Positions 25,695-38,097 of a DNA stretch of 64,000 nucleotides are shown piece by piece (the stretch's first letter is position 1; each line of letters opens with the position of its first letter). Under the pieces are notes generated by a model, which saw only the letters and a list, made by a program, of their open reading frames with translations, was not told the DNA's origin and did no database searches. This DNA comes from Streptosporangiales bacterium (GTDB lineage Bacteria; Actinomycetota; Actinomycetes; Streptosporangiales; WHSR01), in contig WHSR01000005.1 of the NCBI GenBank assembly GCA_009379995.1, positions 1 to 64,000 of the forward strand. The letters run 5' to 3'. The translations under genes were made by a program, and so were the position numbers.

Positions 25695-27605
25695 CTACTC
25701 CGCGGGCTGCTCCTCCAGCACGTGGGCGCGTCGGGCCACGGCTTCGACGATGTCGCGGGCGAGATCCTGTGAGGTCAGCCCTACGTCGACGAGGATCTCG
25801 TCGCGCTTGGCATGATCGAGGAACCGCTGAGGCAGCCCACACGTCCGCACCGGGGTGTCGACGTCGGCGTCCCGAAGCGCTTGGGCCACGGCGGAGCCCA
25901 CACCGCCGACCCGGCCGCCGTCCTCGACGACCGCGACGAGCCGGTGCCCCCGCGCGGCCGAGACGAGGGCGGTGTCGACCGGCTTGACCCAGCGCGGGTC
26001 CACGACGGTGACGCCGATGCCCTGGTCGACGAGCCTGTCGGCGACCTGGACGCAGGTCGCCGACATCGGACCGACGCCGACGAGCAGAACATCCTCGTTG
26101 CCCTCGCGACGCAGCACGTCCATCGGGCCGAGCGTGCCGACTGCCGGGACGTCGTCGCCCACCGCCCCCCTGGGGAACCGGATGACGGTGGGGCCGTCGG
26201 TCACGTCCACGGCCTCCCGCAGCAGCTCACGCAGCCGATCGCCGTCGCGCGGCGTCGCTATCCGCAGGCCCGGTACGACCTGAAGGATCGACAGGTCCCA
26301 CATGCCGTGGTGGCTCGGCCCGTCGGGCCCGGTCACACCGGCCCGGTCCAGCACGAACGTCACCGGCAGCCGGTGCAGCGCCACGTCCATGAGAACCTGG
26401 TCGAAGGCCCGGTTGAGGAACGTGGCGTAGACCGCTACCACGGGATGCATCCCGCCGAGCGCCAATCCGGCGGCCGAGGTGACGGCATGCTGCTCGGCGA
26501 TGCCGACGTCGAAGACGCGATCGGGGTAGGCGGCCTGGAACGCCGCCAGGCCGGTGTCGTGCGGCATCGCCGCGGTGATCCCGACGATGTCCGGGCGCTC
26601 GGCCCCGATGGCTATCAGCTCCTCGCTGAACACCTTGGTCCAGCCGGTGCCCGAGCTGGCCAGCGGCTTCCCGGTCGCCGGGTCGAAGGCCGAGCTCGGG
26701 CTGTGCAGGCAATCCTTCTCGTCGTTCTCCGCCGGCGCGTACCCGAACCCCTTGCGGGTGATGCAATGCACCAGGACCGGCCCGCCGAAGTTGCGGGCCC
26801 GCTGCAGCGCCCATTCCACCGCCTGCTCGTCGTGACCGTCGACCGGACCGAGGTACTTGAGCCCGAGGTCCTCGAACAGCGCCTGCGGCTGGATGATGTC
26901 CTTCAGACCCTTCTTGATCCCGTGCAGGGTCTCGTACAGCGGCGACCCGACCAGCGGGGTGCGGGTCAGCGCGCTCTTGACCAGGTCGAGCACCTGCTCG
27001 TAGCTCTGGCTCACCCGCAGCGCGGCGAGATGCTCGGCGAGGCCGCCAGCTGTCGGCGCATACGACCTGCCGTTGTCGTTCACCACGATGATGACCGGCC
27101 GGTCCTTGGCCGCCGCGATGTTGTTGAGCGCCTCCCACGCCATCCCGCCGGTGAGCGCGCCGTCGCCGACCACGACGACCACCGCACGGTCGCTCTCCCC
27201 GCGCAGCTGGAAGGCCTTGGCGAGGCCGTCGGCGTACGACAGCGAGGTGGACGCGTGGGAGTTCTCGATGATGTCGTGCTCGGACTCCATCTGGCTGGGG
27301 TAGCCGGACAGGCCGCCCTTCTTCCGCAGGGCGTCGAAGCCGTCCTGACGACCGGTGAGCATCTTGTGCACGTAAGCCTGGTGGCCGGTGTCGAACAGGA
27401 TCCGATCGCGCGGGGAGTCGAACACCCGGTGCAGCGCCACGGTGAGCTCGACCGCCCCGAGGTTGGGACCGAGATGACCTCCCGTCCGGGAGACGGAGCC
27501 GACCAGAAAGTCTCGGATTTCCGCGGCGAGCTGTGGAAGCTCAGAGACGTCCAGTCGTTTCAGGTCACGTGGGTCCCGAATCGACTCGAGCAGGGTCACG
27601 GTCAT
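25695..27605 (-). CDS. dxs: 1-deoxy-D-xylulose-5-phosphate synthase
   Basis: A 636-residue transketolase-like enzyme making DXP from pyruvate and glyceraldehyde 3-phosphate, the entry step of the MEP isoprenoid pathway. Evidence: D-T-G-H-Q-A-Y (catalytic His), the thiamine motif [16 protein letters not shown], and G-I-A-E-Q-H-A-V-T with the catalytic glutamate. Length is normal. It supplies precursor for the hopanoid operon at 50-58 kb, where ispH is also found. It is divergent from the antiporter pair at 27741. Confidence 0.95.
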   Translation of the reverse strand: MTVTLLESIRDPRDLKRLDVSELPQLAAEIRDFLVGSVSRTGGHLGPNLGAVELTVALHRVFDSPRDRILFDTGHQAYVHKMLTGRQDGFDALRKKGGLSGYPSQMESEHDIIENSHASTSLSYADGLAKAFQLRGESDRAVVVVVGDGALTGGMAWEALNNIAAAKDRPVIIVVNDNGRSYAPTAGGLAEHLAALRVSQSYEQVLDLVKSALTRTPLVGSPLYETLHGIKKGLKDIIQPQALFEDLGLKYLGPVDGHDEQAVEWALQRARNFGGPVLVHCITRKGFGYAPAENDEKDCLHSPSSAFDPATGKPLASSGTGWTKVFSEELIAIGAERPDIVGITAAMPHDTGLAAFQAAYPDRVFDVGIAEQHAVTSAAGLALGGMHPVVAVYATFLNRAFDQVLMDVALHRLPVTFVLDRAGVTGPDGPSHHGMWDLSILQVVPGLRIATPRDGDRLRELLREAVDVTDGPTVIRFPRGAVGDDVPAVGTLGPMDVLRREGNEDVLLVGVGPMSATCVQVADRLVDQGIGVTVVDPRWVKPVDTALVSAARGHRLVAVVEDGGRVGGVGSAVAQALRDADVDTPVRTCGLPQRFLDHAKRDEILVDVGLTSQDLARDIVEAVARRAHVLEEQPAE

Positions 27606-27740
27606 CCCCTCGTATCCGGGTGAGGACAGGACGAGTCTAGTAACGGCCCCGGCCGCTAAGGGAGATCGTACGCGCTGGCGTGGTCATCGGTCTCCGCTCC
27701 TAGGCTTGACCGAGGCGGACGGTAGCGAAGGAGCAGGAAC

Positions 27741-28235
27741 GTGGTCGACGGAGTGCAGGTAGAAGAGACGGCGCTGCCGGGCATAGGGGTCCGCCAGGAC
27801 CTGGTCACCACGTCGGGCCGCCGGGTCGGGGTGGTCTCCTACCGGACGGGGCGACGCGAGCTGGTGCTGTACGACACCGAGGACCCGGACGCGGGCAGCG
27901 AGGTGATCCCGCTGACCGACGGCGAGGCGGACGCGCTCGCCGAGGTGCTGGGGGCGCCCCGGGTGGTGGAGCGGCTGGCGACGCTGCAGGAACAGGCCGC
28001 CGGGCTGGTCACCGAGCAGGTGCCCATCACGCCCGGCTCGCCGTACGACGGCCGCCCCTTGGGCGACACCCGGGCGCGCACCCGTACCGGCGCGTCGATC
28101 GTCGCGGTGCTGCGGGAAGGTGGAGTGATGGCCTCGCCGGGGCCGAGCTTCGAGTTCACCGCGGGCGACACGGTGGTCGTGGTCGGCACCCGTGACGGCG
28201 CGGCGGGCGTCGCCGAGATCCTCGCCCGCGGTTAG
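27741..28235 (+). CDS. KhtT-like regulatory subunit of a cation/proton antiporter
   Basis: A 164-residue soluble protein. Residues about 1-65 form a KhtT/YhaT-like N-terminal domain (L-P-G-I-G-V-R, T-S-G-R-R-V-G-V-V). Residues 85-164 are a TrkA_C/RCK_C ligand-binding domain (R-T-G-A-S-I-V-A-V-L-R and F-T-A-G-D-T-V-V-V-V-G). In Bacillus this subunit binds c-di-AMP and gates a K+/H+ antiporter; the same role is inferred. AGGAG is seven bases before the GTG. The antiporter gene starts 12 bases after the stop. Confidence 0.85.
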   Translation: MVDGVQVEETALPGIGVRQDLVTTSGRRVGVVSYRTGRRELVLYDTEDPDAGSEVIPLTDGEADALAEVLGAPRVVERLATLQEQAAGLVTEQVPITPGSPYDGRPLGDTRARTRTGASIVAVLREGGVMASPGPSFEFTAGDTVVVVGTRDGAAGVAEILARG

Positions 28236-28247
28236 CGCGGAGGGTCC

Positions 28248-29441
28248 GTGCACCCCGCGACCCTGCTGATCGAGCTCGGCGGGATCATCCTCGTCCTCGG
28301 CATTCTCGGTCGGCTGGCTCGTCGCATCGGCCTGTCCCCCATCCCGCTCTACCTGCTCGCCGGGCTGGCGTTCGGCGAGGGCGGGTTGCTTCCGCTGGCC
28401 ACCAGCGAGGAGTTCATCTCCGTCGGCGCGGAGATCGGCGTCGTGTTGCTGCTGCTCCTGCTCGGGCTGGAGTACTCCGCGTCGGAGCTCGTCGGCAACC
28501 TCCGGGCTCAGGCTCCCGCCGGCGTCGTGGACCTGGTGCTCAACGCGGCCCCGGGCGCCGCGGCCGCGCTGCTGCTCGGCTGGGGTCCGGTCGCGGCGCT
28601 CGCACTGGCCGGAGTCACCTGGGTCTCGTCGTCCGGTGTCACCGCGAAGGTGCTGACCGAGTTGGGCCGGCTGGGCAACCGGGAGACGCCGGCGATCCTC
28701 AGCCTCCTCGTGGTCGAGGACCTGGCGATGGCCGTGTACCTTCCGATCCTCACCGCGTTCCTGGTGAGCGCCGGCCTGCTCAGCGGCACCACCCACCTGC
28801 TCGTCGCCTTGGCGGCGGTGAGCGTGGTCCTGGTGGTCGCGCTGCGCTACGGGCGGCTGCTCAGCCGCCTGGTGTCGACCCCCGACACCGAGGTGCTGGT
28901 GCTCGGTGTCCTCGGGCTCGCCCTGCTCGTCGCCGGGCTCGCCCAGCAGCTGGAGGTGTCCGCGGCGGTCGGCGCGTTCCTGGTGGGCATCGCGCTGTCC
29001 GGTCCGGTGGCGGAGAACGCCGTGACCGCCCTGTCCCCACTGCGCGACCTGTTCGCCGCCGTGTTCTTCGTCTTCTTCGGGCTGAGCACCGACCCCGGGG
29101 CCATCCTGCCGGTGCTCCCGATCGGGCTCGCGCTCGCCGTCGTCACGATGGCCACCAAGATCATTACCGGCTACTACGCGGCGCGTCGCGCCGGGGTGGG
29201 ACGGCGGGGACGCTACCGCGCCGGCGCGGCGCTGGTGGCGCGCGGGGAGTTCTCCATCGTCATCGCGGGCCTGGCGGTCGGCGCCGGGGTGGAACCGGGG
29301 CTTGCCCCGCTCGCCACGACGTACGTACTCCTCACCGTCATCGCCGGACCCATCGCCGCCCGCGTGGTCGAACCCGCGGCTCGCCGGCTCAGCCGACCCC
29401 CAACGGCCGTGATCTTGCAGAAATTCAACTCGGGCAGGTGA
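28248..29441 (+). CDS. KhtU-like cation:proton antiporter (CPA2), C-terminus encoded by a palindrome
   Basis: A 397-residue transporter with about 12 hydrophobic helices; W-V-S-S-S-G-V-T-A-K-V and L-V-V-E-D-L-A-M-A-V carry the conserved acidic site of the CPA2/Na-H exchanger fold. With KhtT it probably extrudes K+ (or NH4+) in exchange for protons. The GTG start follows GGAGG. The natural end is close to R-R-L-S-R; the last residues V-I-L-Q-K-F-N-S-G-R are coded by palindrome A copy 5, whose loop region provides the TGA. The tail is therefore likely not conserved. Confidence 0.88.
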   Translation: MHPATLLIELGGIILVLGILGRLARRIGLSPIPLYLLAGLAFGEGGLLPLATSEEFISVGAEIGVVLLLLLLGLEYSASELVGNLRAQAPAGVVDLVLNAAPGAAAALLLGWGPVAALALAGVTWVSSSGVTAKVLTELGRLGNRETPAILSLLVVEDLAMAVYLPILTAFLVSAGLLSGTTHLLVALAAVSVVLVVALRYGRLLSRLVSTPDTEVLVLGVLGLALLVAGLAQQLEVSAAVGAFLVGIALSGPVAENAVTALSPLRDLFAAVFFVFFGLSTDPGAILPVLPIGLALAVVTMATKIITGYYAARRAGVGRRGRYRAGAALVARGEFSIVIAGLAVGAGVEPGLAPLATTYVLLTVIAGPIAARVVEPAARRLSRPPTAVILQKFNSGR

Positions 29442-29460
29442 AATTTCTGCAAGATCACGG
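29407..29460. repeat. Intergenic palindrome family A, copy 5
   Basis: Arms of 19 bp (29407-29425 and 29442-29460) with core CCGTGATCTTGCAGAAATT and a 16-base centre. The left arm is inside the khtU-like coding frame and the stop codon is in the loop, so the element overlaps the gene's 3' end. Confidence 0.9.
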
Positions 29461-29572
29461 CAAGGGAGGGGAAGAGGCATGGGTGGATGGACGCGCGACG
29501 GCCGGATACGGTCGAATCACGGTAGTGGGCGGTTACAACTCGGCATGGTGAGCAATTCCCAGGGAGCTGGAA

Positions 29573-30622
29573 ATGGATCTGAAGGAAGTACTCGGAGACG
29601 AGGCGCAGTCGCTGCTCGGTCACGAGTGCACGACGATCAGGAGGGAGCAGCTGGCCCTGCCCGGGCCGGACTTCGTGGATCGGGTGCTTGCCGGAAGTGA
29701 CCGGCCGCCGGCGGTGCTGCGCAACCTGCAGCACATGTTCGGCACCGGACGGCTCGGCGGCACCGGATACCTGTCGATCCTGCCGGTCGACCAGGGTATC
29801 GAGCATTCGGCCGCTGCCTCCTTCGCCAAGAACCCTGCCTACTTCGACCCGCAGCACCTTTGCGAGCTGGCGGTGGAGGGTGGCTGCAACGCCATCGCCA
29901 CGACCCTGGGCGTACTGGGGATGATGTCCCGGCGCTACACCCACCGGATCCCGTTCATCGTCAAGCTCAACCACAACGAGCTGCTGACCTATCCGAACGT
30001 CTACGACCAGGTGATGTTCGCCTCGGCCAAGCAGGCCTTCGACCTGGGAGCCGTCGCCGTCGGCGCCACCGTCTACTTCGGGTCGCCGGAAAGCACCCGG
30101 CAGCTCCAGGAGGTCCGGGAGGCGTTCCAGGAAGCCCACGAGCTCGGGATGTTCACGGTGCTCTGGGCCTACCTGCGCAACAGCGCCTTCAAGAAGGACG
30201 GCGTCGACTACCACGTGAGCGCCGACCTCACCGGACAGGCCAACCACATGGCCGCCACCATCGAGGCCGACATCGTCAAGCAGAAGCAGCCGGAGAACAA
30301 CGCCGGATACCGCGCCGTCGGCTACGGCCGTACCGACGACCTCGTCTACGATCGGCTCACCACCGACCACCCCATCGACCTGACCCGTTGGCAGGTGGTG
30401 AACTGCTACCTGGGCCGGGTCGGGTTGATCAACTCCGGCGGCGCCTCGGCCGGTCAGGGTGACCAGGGACAGGCGGTCCGTACCGCCGTCATCAACAAGC
30501 GGGCCGGCGGCATGGGGTTGATCGTGGGCCGCAAGTCGTTCCAGCGGCCGATCGCCGAGGGCGTCGAGCTGCTGAACGCGGTACAGGACGTCTACCTCGA
30601 CGACGCCGTCACCGTCGCATAG
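29573..30622 (+). CDS. Class I fructose-bisphosphate aldolase (archaeal/DhnA type)
   Basis: A 349-residue DhnA-like class I aldolase that cleaves fructose 1,6-bisphosphate through a Schiff base. Features: [10 protein letters not shown] near residue 75, [11 protein letters not shown] near 128, and I-N-S-G-G-A at the phosphate site near 285. The length is long for the family (usual about 260-300), as in other actinobacteria that carry an N-terminal extension. ATG 29573 has GGAG seven bases before it. Tail-to-tail with acnA, with palindrome B copy 2 between. Confidence 0.9.
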   Translation: MDLKEVLGDEAQSLLGHECTTIRREQLALPGPDFVDRVLAGSDRPPAVLRNLQHMFGTGRLGGTGYLSILPVDQGIEHSAAASFAKNPAYFDPQHLCELAVEGGCNAIATTLGVLGMMSRRYTHRIPFIVKLNHNELLTYPNVYDQVMFASAKQAFDLGAVAVGATVYFGSPESTRQLQEVREAFQEAHELGMFTVLWAYLRNSAFKKDGVDYHVSADLTGQANHMAATIEADIVKQKQPENNAGYRAVGYGRTDDLVYDRLTTDHPIDLTRWQVVNCYLGRVGLINSGGASAGQGDQGQAVRTAVINKRAGGMGLIVGRKSFQRPIAEGVELLNAVQDVYLDDAVTVA

Positions 30623-30625
30623 CCC

Positions 30626-30694
30626 CCCGCCGAAATCTATGTTGTGGGGGTACGAAACCGCCCAAAAGCGGCCCCTAACATAGATCTCGGCGGG
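30626..30694. repeat. Intergenic palindrome family B, copy 2
   Basis: Arms 30626-30643 and 30677-30694 match at 17 of 18 positions (CCCGCCGA, then ATCTATGTT and complement). The interior again has GGGGG and CCCC around a centre with AAAC and AAAAG, like copy 1 at 13913-13985. It lies between the convergent aldolase and aconitase genes. Confidence 0.88.
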
Positions 30695-30702
30695 TCTCGG
30701 CG

Positions 30703-33498
<2,796 letters not shown>

Positions 33499-33553
33499 GG
33501 TCCCCTCCTCGGCTCATCGGCTCACTGCTTGTGCCTGGCTCGCTACCCTGCAC

Positions 33554-33592
33554 CCTCGCGCATCATCCTCGCGCATCATCCTCGCGCATCGA
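33554..33592 (-). repeat. Three tandem 13-bp units in the acnA leader
   Basis: CCTCGCGCATCAT occurs twice (33554-33566, 33567-33579) and a third time with the last two bases changed (33580-33592). It lies in the presumed 5' untranslated leader of acnA. A slippage product or a leader element; no known motif recognised. Confidence 0.7.
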
Positions 33593-33643
33593 CCCGAGGC
33601 GGCGACGAGCAGGCCGTCCCTGAGGCGACACGCCGAGCGTGTC

Positions 33644-33684
33644 TCTCGATGTCAAGATACAAGGCAACTCTCTCGATATCAAGA
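33644..33684 (-). promoter_or_regulatory. acnA promoter with two operator copies over -35 and -10
   Basis: On the minus strand TTGATA (33682-33677) and TATCTT (33659-33654) are 17 bases apart, a good promoter about 155 bases before acnA. Each hexamer lies within a copy of the same imperfect palindrome: TCTCGATATCAAGA (33671-33684, 12 of 14 symmetric) and TCTCGATGTCAAGA (33644-33657, 10 of 14), read on the plus strand. The copies start 27 bases apart. A repressor binding here would occlude both elements. Which protein binds is unknown. Confidence 0.65.
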
Positions 33685-33713
33685 TAAAATCGGGCGGCAC
33701 CGGCGCTGGCCGC

Positions 33714-34238
33714 CTACCGCTTCTCGAACCGCAGCGTCACGGTCTCGATCTCGTCAACGCCCCGCAGCACGTGTACACGGTCGAAGCCCTCCCGGCTCAT
33801 CCCGGCCACGCCGCCGCGGAGGTCGCGCCGCTGTCTCGGCACGACGTGCCCGGGCAGCTCCCGGTCGGCCCGGGCCCGGTTGCGCGCCCGGGCCACGGAC
33901 TCGGTCACGTCCAGCACGATGACCACGGCGGGCACATCGTGGTCCCTGGCGATCGCGAGGAGCGAGGCACGGTCCGCCGGCCGCACGTTGGTCGCGTCCA
34001 CCACTGTCAGCCGACCCCGGCGCAGCCGGATCGCCACAATGTGGTGCAGGACGTCGAACGCGTCCCCCGTCGCGGACATGTCGTTCTCGTCGTCCGACAC
34101 GAGCGCCCGACACCGGTCGGAGCTCACCACTTGGGTCGGCGCGAAGTGCCGCCGGGCGAGCGTCGACTTACCGGAGCCGGCCACGCCGACCAGGACGACC
34201 AACGCGGGGTCGGGCAGCGTGATCACCCGCTCGCTCAC
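33714..34238 (-). CDS. P-loop ATPase/kinase of the polynucleotide-kinase (AAA_33) type
   Basis: A 174-residue P-loop protein. The Walker A is G-V-A-G-S-G-K-S-T-L-A-R-R-H-F near residue 20, followed by V-S-S-D-R-C-R-A-L-V-S-D-D-E-N-D, the substrate-side motif of Pnkp-like kinases. D-A-T-N-V gives Walker B-like and R-A-R-N-R-A-R the lid arginines. Such stand-alone kinases phosphorylate RNA ends or small molecules; the acceptor cannot be told. GTG 34238; the stop of the flavin oxidoreductase upstream is 13 bases before it, so the two are co-transcribed. Confidence 0.8.
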   Translation of the reverse strand: MSERVITLPDPALVVLVGVAGSGKSTLARRHFAPTQVVSSDRCRALVSDDENDMSATGDAFDVLHHIVAIRLRRGRLTVVDATNVRPADRASLLAIARDHDVPAVVIVLDVTESVARARNRARADRELPGHVVPRQRRDLRGGVAGMSREGFDRVHVLRGVDEIETVTLRFEKR

Positions 34239-34251
34239 CCGGCGGACACCC

Positions 34252-35190
34252 CTAAAGCGAGGCCACCTGGGGCATCACCTCGTCCGCCACCAACTCCAGG
34301 TGCTCCAGGTCGGTGAGGTCGAGCACCTGCAGGTATATCCGCTGGGTGCCGACCTCGGCGAACCGGCCGATCTTGTCGATAAGCTCGGCCGGCGAGCCGG
34401 CGAGCCCGTTGACGCGGAGCTCGTCCAGGTTGCGGCCGATCGCGCCGGCCCGGCGCCGCAACTCGGCCTCGTCGCGGCCGCAGCACATCACCTGGGCGGC
34501 GGAGTACGTGAGCGTGCTGGAGTCCCGCCCCGCGGCCGAGCACGCCTCGCGGACCCGGTCGAACACGGCCTTCGTGTCGTCGGGCGAGCGGAACACGATG
34601 TTGAACTCGTCGGCGTACCTCGCGGCAAGCCGTGGGGTACGTACCGGTCCGCCGCCTCCGATCAGCACCGGCGGCCGGGGACGCTGGGTGGGCTTCGGCA
34701 GCCCCGGCGAGTCCTCGACCCGGTAGTACTTGCCCTCGTAGGAGAAGATCTCACCCTCGGGGATCCCCCACAGCCCGGTGATGATGGCGAGCTGCTCCTC
34801 GAGCCTGTCGAACCGCTCGGCGCGGCTCGGGAAAGGGATGCCGTACGCGGTGTGCTCGGCCTCGAACCACCCGGTACCGAGGCCGAACTCGATGCGGCCG
34901 CCGCTCATCGCGTCAACCTGGGCGACCGTGACGGCGAGCGGCCCGGGCAACCGAAACGTCGCAGCGGTCACCAGCGTGCCGAGGCGGATCCCGCTGGTCT
35001 CGCGGGCCAGGCCGGCGAGCGTCGTCCAGGCATCGGTCGGGCCCGGCAGTCCCGAAACGTTACCCATCTTGAGGTAGTGGTCGGATCGGAAGAAAGCATC
35101 GAAGCCAAGCTCCTGGGCCGTCTGCGCGACCCGCAGCAGGGTGTCGTAGGAAGCTCCTTGCTGGGGCTCGGTGAAGATTCGAAGACGCAT
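34252..35190 (-). CDS. LLM-class F420-dependent oxidoreductase
   Basis: A 312-residue luciferase-fold enzyme of the F420 group: M-R-L-R-I-F-T-E-P-Q-Q-G-A at the start, F-F-R-S-D-H-Y-L-K near 36, R-I-R/L-G-T-L-V-T-A-A-T-F-R, and G-L-G-T-G-W-F-E-A-E-H. The substrate is unknown. Two in-frame ATGs lie at 35199 and 35190; GGGAAGG is immediately before the first but eight bases before the second, so 35190 is chosen. First gene of a pair with the kinase downstream. Confidence 0.88.
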   Translation of the reverse strand: MRLRIFTEPQQGASYDTLLRVAQTAQELGFDAFFRSDHYLKMGNVSGLPGPTDAWTTLAGLARETSGIRLGTLVTAATFRLPGPLAVTVAQVDAMSGGRIEFGLGTGWFEAEHTAYGIPFPSRAERFDRLEEQLAIITGLWGIPEGEIFSYEGKYYRVEDSPGLPKPTQRPRPPVLIGGGGPVRTPRLAARYADEFNIVFRSPDDTKAVFDRVREACSAAGRDSSTLTYSAAQVMCCGRDEAELRRRAGAIGRNLDELRVNGLAGSPAELIDKIGRFAEVGTQRIYLQVLDLTDLEHLELVADEVMPQVASL

Positions 35191-35270
35191 GGGTTTCATC
35201 CTTCCCGAACCGGGGTGTGGGGATAGGTTTGATTTCCTAAACGTTCTCCCTGTGTGACCCGGAGGCGCCC

Positions 35271-36032
35271 GTGCCCGACCGGTCCAGCCTCGCCCACAAG
35301 GTCGGCTATGCCGTTCGTCACCCGGATCGCGTTGCGCCGTATTTGCGACGGTTTGCGCGCGACACGTGGCTTCGGCTGCGTACTCGGAACCACGTCGACT
35401 ACTACCGCGCCGTGATGCGCTCCGACGTCACCGAGAAGAGCCCGGACGCCGCGGTCGGCAGCGCGACACACGAGCGCTGGCTGGCGCTCGGGAAAATGCA
35501 GTTCGACTACCTGGTCGAGCACGGGGTGAAGCCGGCCGACCGCATGCTGGAAATCGGGTGTGGCAACCTGCGCGCCGGCTGGCGGTTCATCGAGTATCTG
35601 GACAGCGGCAACTACTACGGGATCGACATCTCACCGGACATCCTGGTCGCCGCCCAGGAGACGGTGGTGCGCTACAACCTGCAGCACAAGCTGCCGTGTC
35701 TGACTCCGGTGCACGACCTGAGGTTCGCATTCCTTCCCGACGAGTACTTCACGGTCATCCACGCGCACAGCGTCTTCTCGCACTGCCCGATCGAGGTGCT
35801 CGACGAATGCCTCGCCAACGTGGGACGAATCATGCACCCGGAGGGATTCTTCGATTTCACCTTCAACCGGACCCAGGACAAGGAGCACCACGTCCTGCGC
35901 GAGGACTTCTACTTCCGCACCGAAACCCTGGTCGAGCTTGCGGAAAAGCACGGGCTCTCCGCGCGGTTCATGGACGACTGGGAGCAGCGCCCGCACAAGC
36001 AGTCCAAGATCCGGGTGACCCGAACGCCCTAG
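35271..36032 (+). CDS. Class I SAM-dependent methyltransferase
   Basis: A 253-residue methyltransferase. The SAM-binding motif I is M-L-E-I-G-C-G-N-L-R-A-G near residue 90. The acidic ribose-binding position follows in Y-Y-G-I-D-I-S-P, and motif IV-like F-T-V-I-H-A-H-S-V-F-S-H is near 160. The N-terminal 60 residues are basic and helical. Acceptor unknown; the class is common next to surface glycan or natural-product genes, but neither is present. GGAGG lies five bases before the GTG. A single gene, divergent from the F420 oxidoreductase. Confidence 0.83.
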   Translation: MPDRSSLAHKVGYAVRHPDRVAPYLRRFARDTWLRLRTRNHVDYYRAVMRSDVTEKSPDAAVGSATHERWLALGKMQFDYLVEHGVKPADRMLEIGCGNLRAGWRFIEYLDSGNYYGIDISPDILVAAQETVVRYNLQHKLPCLTPVHDLRFAFLPDEYFTVIHAHSVFSHCPIEVLDECLANVGRIMHPEGFFDFTFNRTQDKEHHVLREDFYFRTETLVELAEKHGLSARFMDDWEQRPHKQSKIRVTRTP

Positions 36033-36362
36033 ACGTTCGGTGCCTGGGGTTCCGAAGTTGTCGGTGCCTTGGGCCCAGCTTCACGTCGGTGTACCGCTTC
36101 GGCACCGACCGGCGGCGCACACCCGGCCGCGTCCCAACGCCCCCGTAGCGCCGACGGCCTATCCTCTCGGCGGCCCGATTTGGCCGCTACGCAGCCAACT
36201 TACGGAAGTCGACGCGGAGTCTTGACAGCCTCTCGACTGAGAGCAAACATGCTCGCAAGATTGTCGACCATAAGGTGAGCCATAAGCCACATCTCGTACG
36301 AACGCTGCCTCGATGCGCTGGTCGAAGTAGCCGGGAACCCCCTGCAGGACAGAGCAGGACCC
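36033..36362 (+). promoter_or_regulatory. 330-base leader region with a candidate promoter/operator
   Basis: No gene is seen here. TTGACA at 36222-36227 is followed 17 bases later by a weak AAACAT. The spacer holds CTCTC-GACT-GAGAG (36230-36243), a short inverted repeat placed like an operator. The transcript would have a leader of about 110 bases before the ABC binding-protein start. The first 150 bases after the methyltransferase stop are featureless. Confidence 0.4.
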
Positions 36363-37960
36363 ATGAGGCACCGGACCACGTCGGTAGTGCTGGCCATCGT
36401 CGCCGGGTTGTCGATGCTCCTCGCCGCGTGCGGAGGCGGCGCGACGCAGAAGAACGGCGCTGGCGGGGCGGGGGCGAACGCGGGAAAGCCGCAGCCCGGG
36501 GGAACGCTGACTTACCTGCTCACCATCTTCAACACCTGGGAGAGGGGTCTAGACCCCGCGACTGCCGGCACGGCACCGAACAACATGCTGAACGCCATTT
36601 TCGGTCAGCTGTTCCGGCAAGACAGAGGCAGGGTCATCCCCGACCTGGCCACCGGCTACGAGGTCTCCGAGGGCGGCAAGACCTGGACCATCACCTCCGC
36701 CAAGGGGTGAGGTTCCAGGACGGCACGCCGTTCAACGCGCAGGCGGTCGCCTGGAACATCACTCGCGACCTCAAGGCCGCCTGCTCCTGTAACCCCGGCA
36801 CAGCGTGGCCACCGCTGTCGAGCGAGGGCATCACAACCCCCGACGACCACACCGTCGTATTGCACTTCACTCGCCCCTACGCGGCCACCATCAACGTGCT
36901 GGCAGGCACGAGTGCCAACCGCATCGCCTCGCCCACGGCGGTGCGGAAGATGGGGGAGGAGCAATTCCGGCTGAAGCCGGTCGGAGCCGGCCCCTTCGAG
37001 GTCGTGCGCAACCTCGTCAGCTCGGAGCTGGTGCTCGAGCGCTACGACGACTACTGGCAGAAGGGCCACCCCTTCCTGGACAGGCTCGTCTTCAAGTCCA
37101 TCGGCAGTGACCAGGCCGCCTACCAGGCGTTGCTGGCCGGGCAGGCGCAGGCCGTGGAGGGACTGACAAACCCGCCCTTGGTGCAGGAAGCCAGCGGGAA
37201 CGAGCGGCTGACGGTGACCCAGCAGGACTCGGTGAACCCGCTGAACATTCAGCTCAACACCGCGGTAGCGCCGTTCAACGACAAGCGGGCCCGGGAAGCG
37301 ATCTACTACGCCACGGACACCCGCGCGATCGCCACCCGGCTGTTCCACAACATGTACCCGGTGACCCAGTCCTTCACCGGTCCCGGCGGACTCTTCTACA
37401 CCCCGAAGGTCCCGGGGTATCGCACCTATGATCTGGCCAAGGCCAAAGCGCTGGTCAAGGAGCTTGGCGAGCTGAAGGTCGACCTGATGACCGGCAGCAC
37501 GTACTCCTTGAGGCAAACGGTGGAAGTCCTGCAGAGCCAGTGGGCCAAGGCGGGAATCCAGGCCACGATCCACACCTACGAGCTGGCCCCGCTGATCCAG
37601 GAGTTCGAGGGCAATTGGCAGGCGGCCGTGCAGACCGGCGGCGGCTGGGAGCCGGAGGTAGGAAACGGGCTGCGCTTCCGCTACTACTCGAAGGGGCCCT
37701 ACAGCGGCATTCACGACCCGAAACTCGATAAGATGATCAGCCAGGCCGCCGCGGACCTGGACACCGATAGCCGGGCCAAGCGGTATGCGCAGATCGCCAA
37801 ATATATCAGCGACCAGGCCTACTCGCCGTTCCTGGTCGCCGCCGCTCCCGCCACCGCTGTCGTTCCGGGGGTCTATGGCCCAGGACTCACGAGCAAGATC
37901 CCGAGTGATGTCCAGCAGGCCTTCTGGCCGGACGTGTGGATTGCGCAGGAAGCGCGGTAG
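36363..37960 (+). pseudogene. ABC-transporter solute-binding lipoprotein (family 5), frameshifted
   Basis: A peptide/nickel/opine-type (SBP_bac_5) binding lipoprotein in two frames. From ATG 36363 (AGGA upstream) come a signal peptide with lipobox L-A-A-C and then P-G-G-T-L-T-Y-L. The first frame stops soon after Y-E-V-S-E-G-G-K-T-W-T-I-T. The second frame continues directly with L-R-Q-G-V-R-F-Q-D-G-T-P-F-N-A and runs to 37960. The break is at about 36697-36702, where one C of a short run appears lost; 1598 bases is one short of a multiple of three. No permease or ATPase gene accompanies it, so even an intact protein would need partners elsewhere. Confidence 0.85.
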
Positions 37961-38097
37961 CCACGCCGACCACTTCGTCCCGCTCGCTTCCGCGTCGAGC
38001 GGGCCAGCACCGACGCCGAACTCGGCAGCAAGAGCGTGTCCATCGGTTGGTCTCCATGACAGACGTACGCGCCGGCGTGCATCTATGAAAGGAAAAC

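Noticed and set aside
29213..30370. Minus-strand frame opposite the aldolase gene
   Set aside because: Valine/glycine-rich shadow of the plus-strand aldolase; it runs through palindrome A copy 5.
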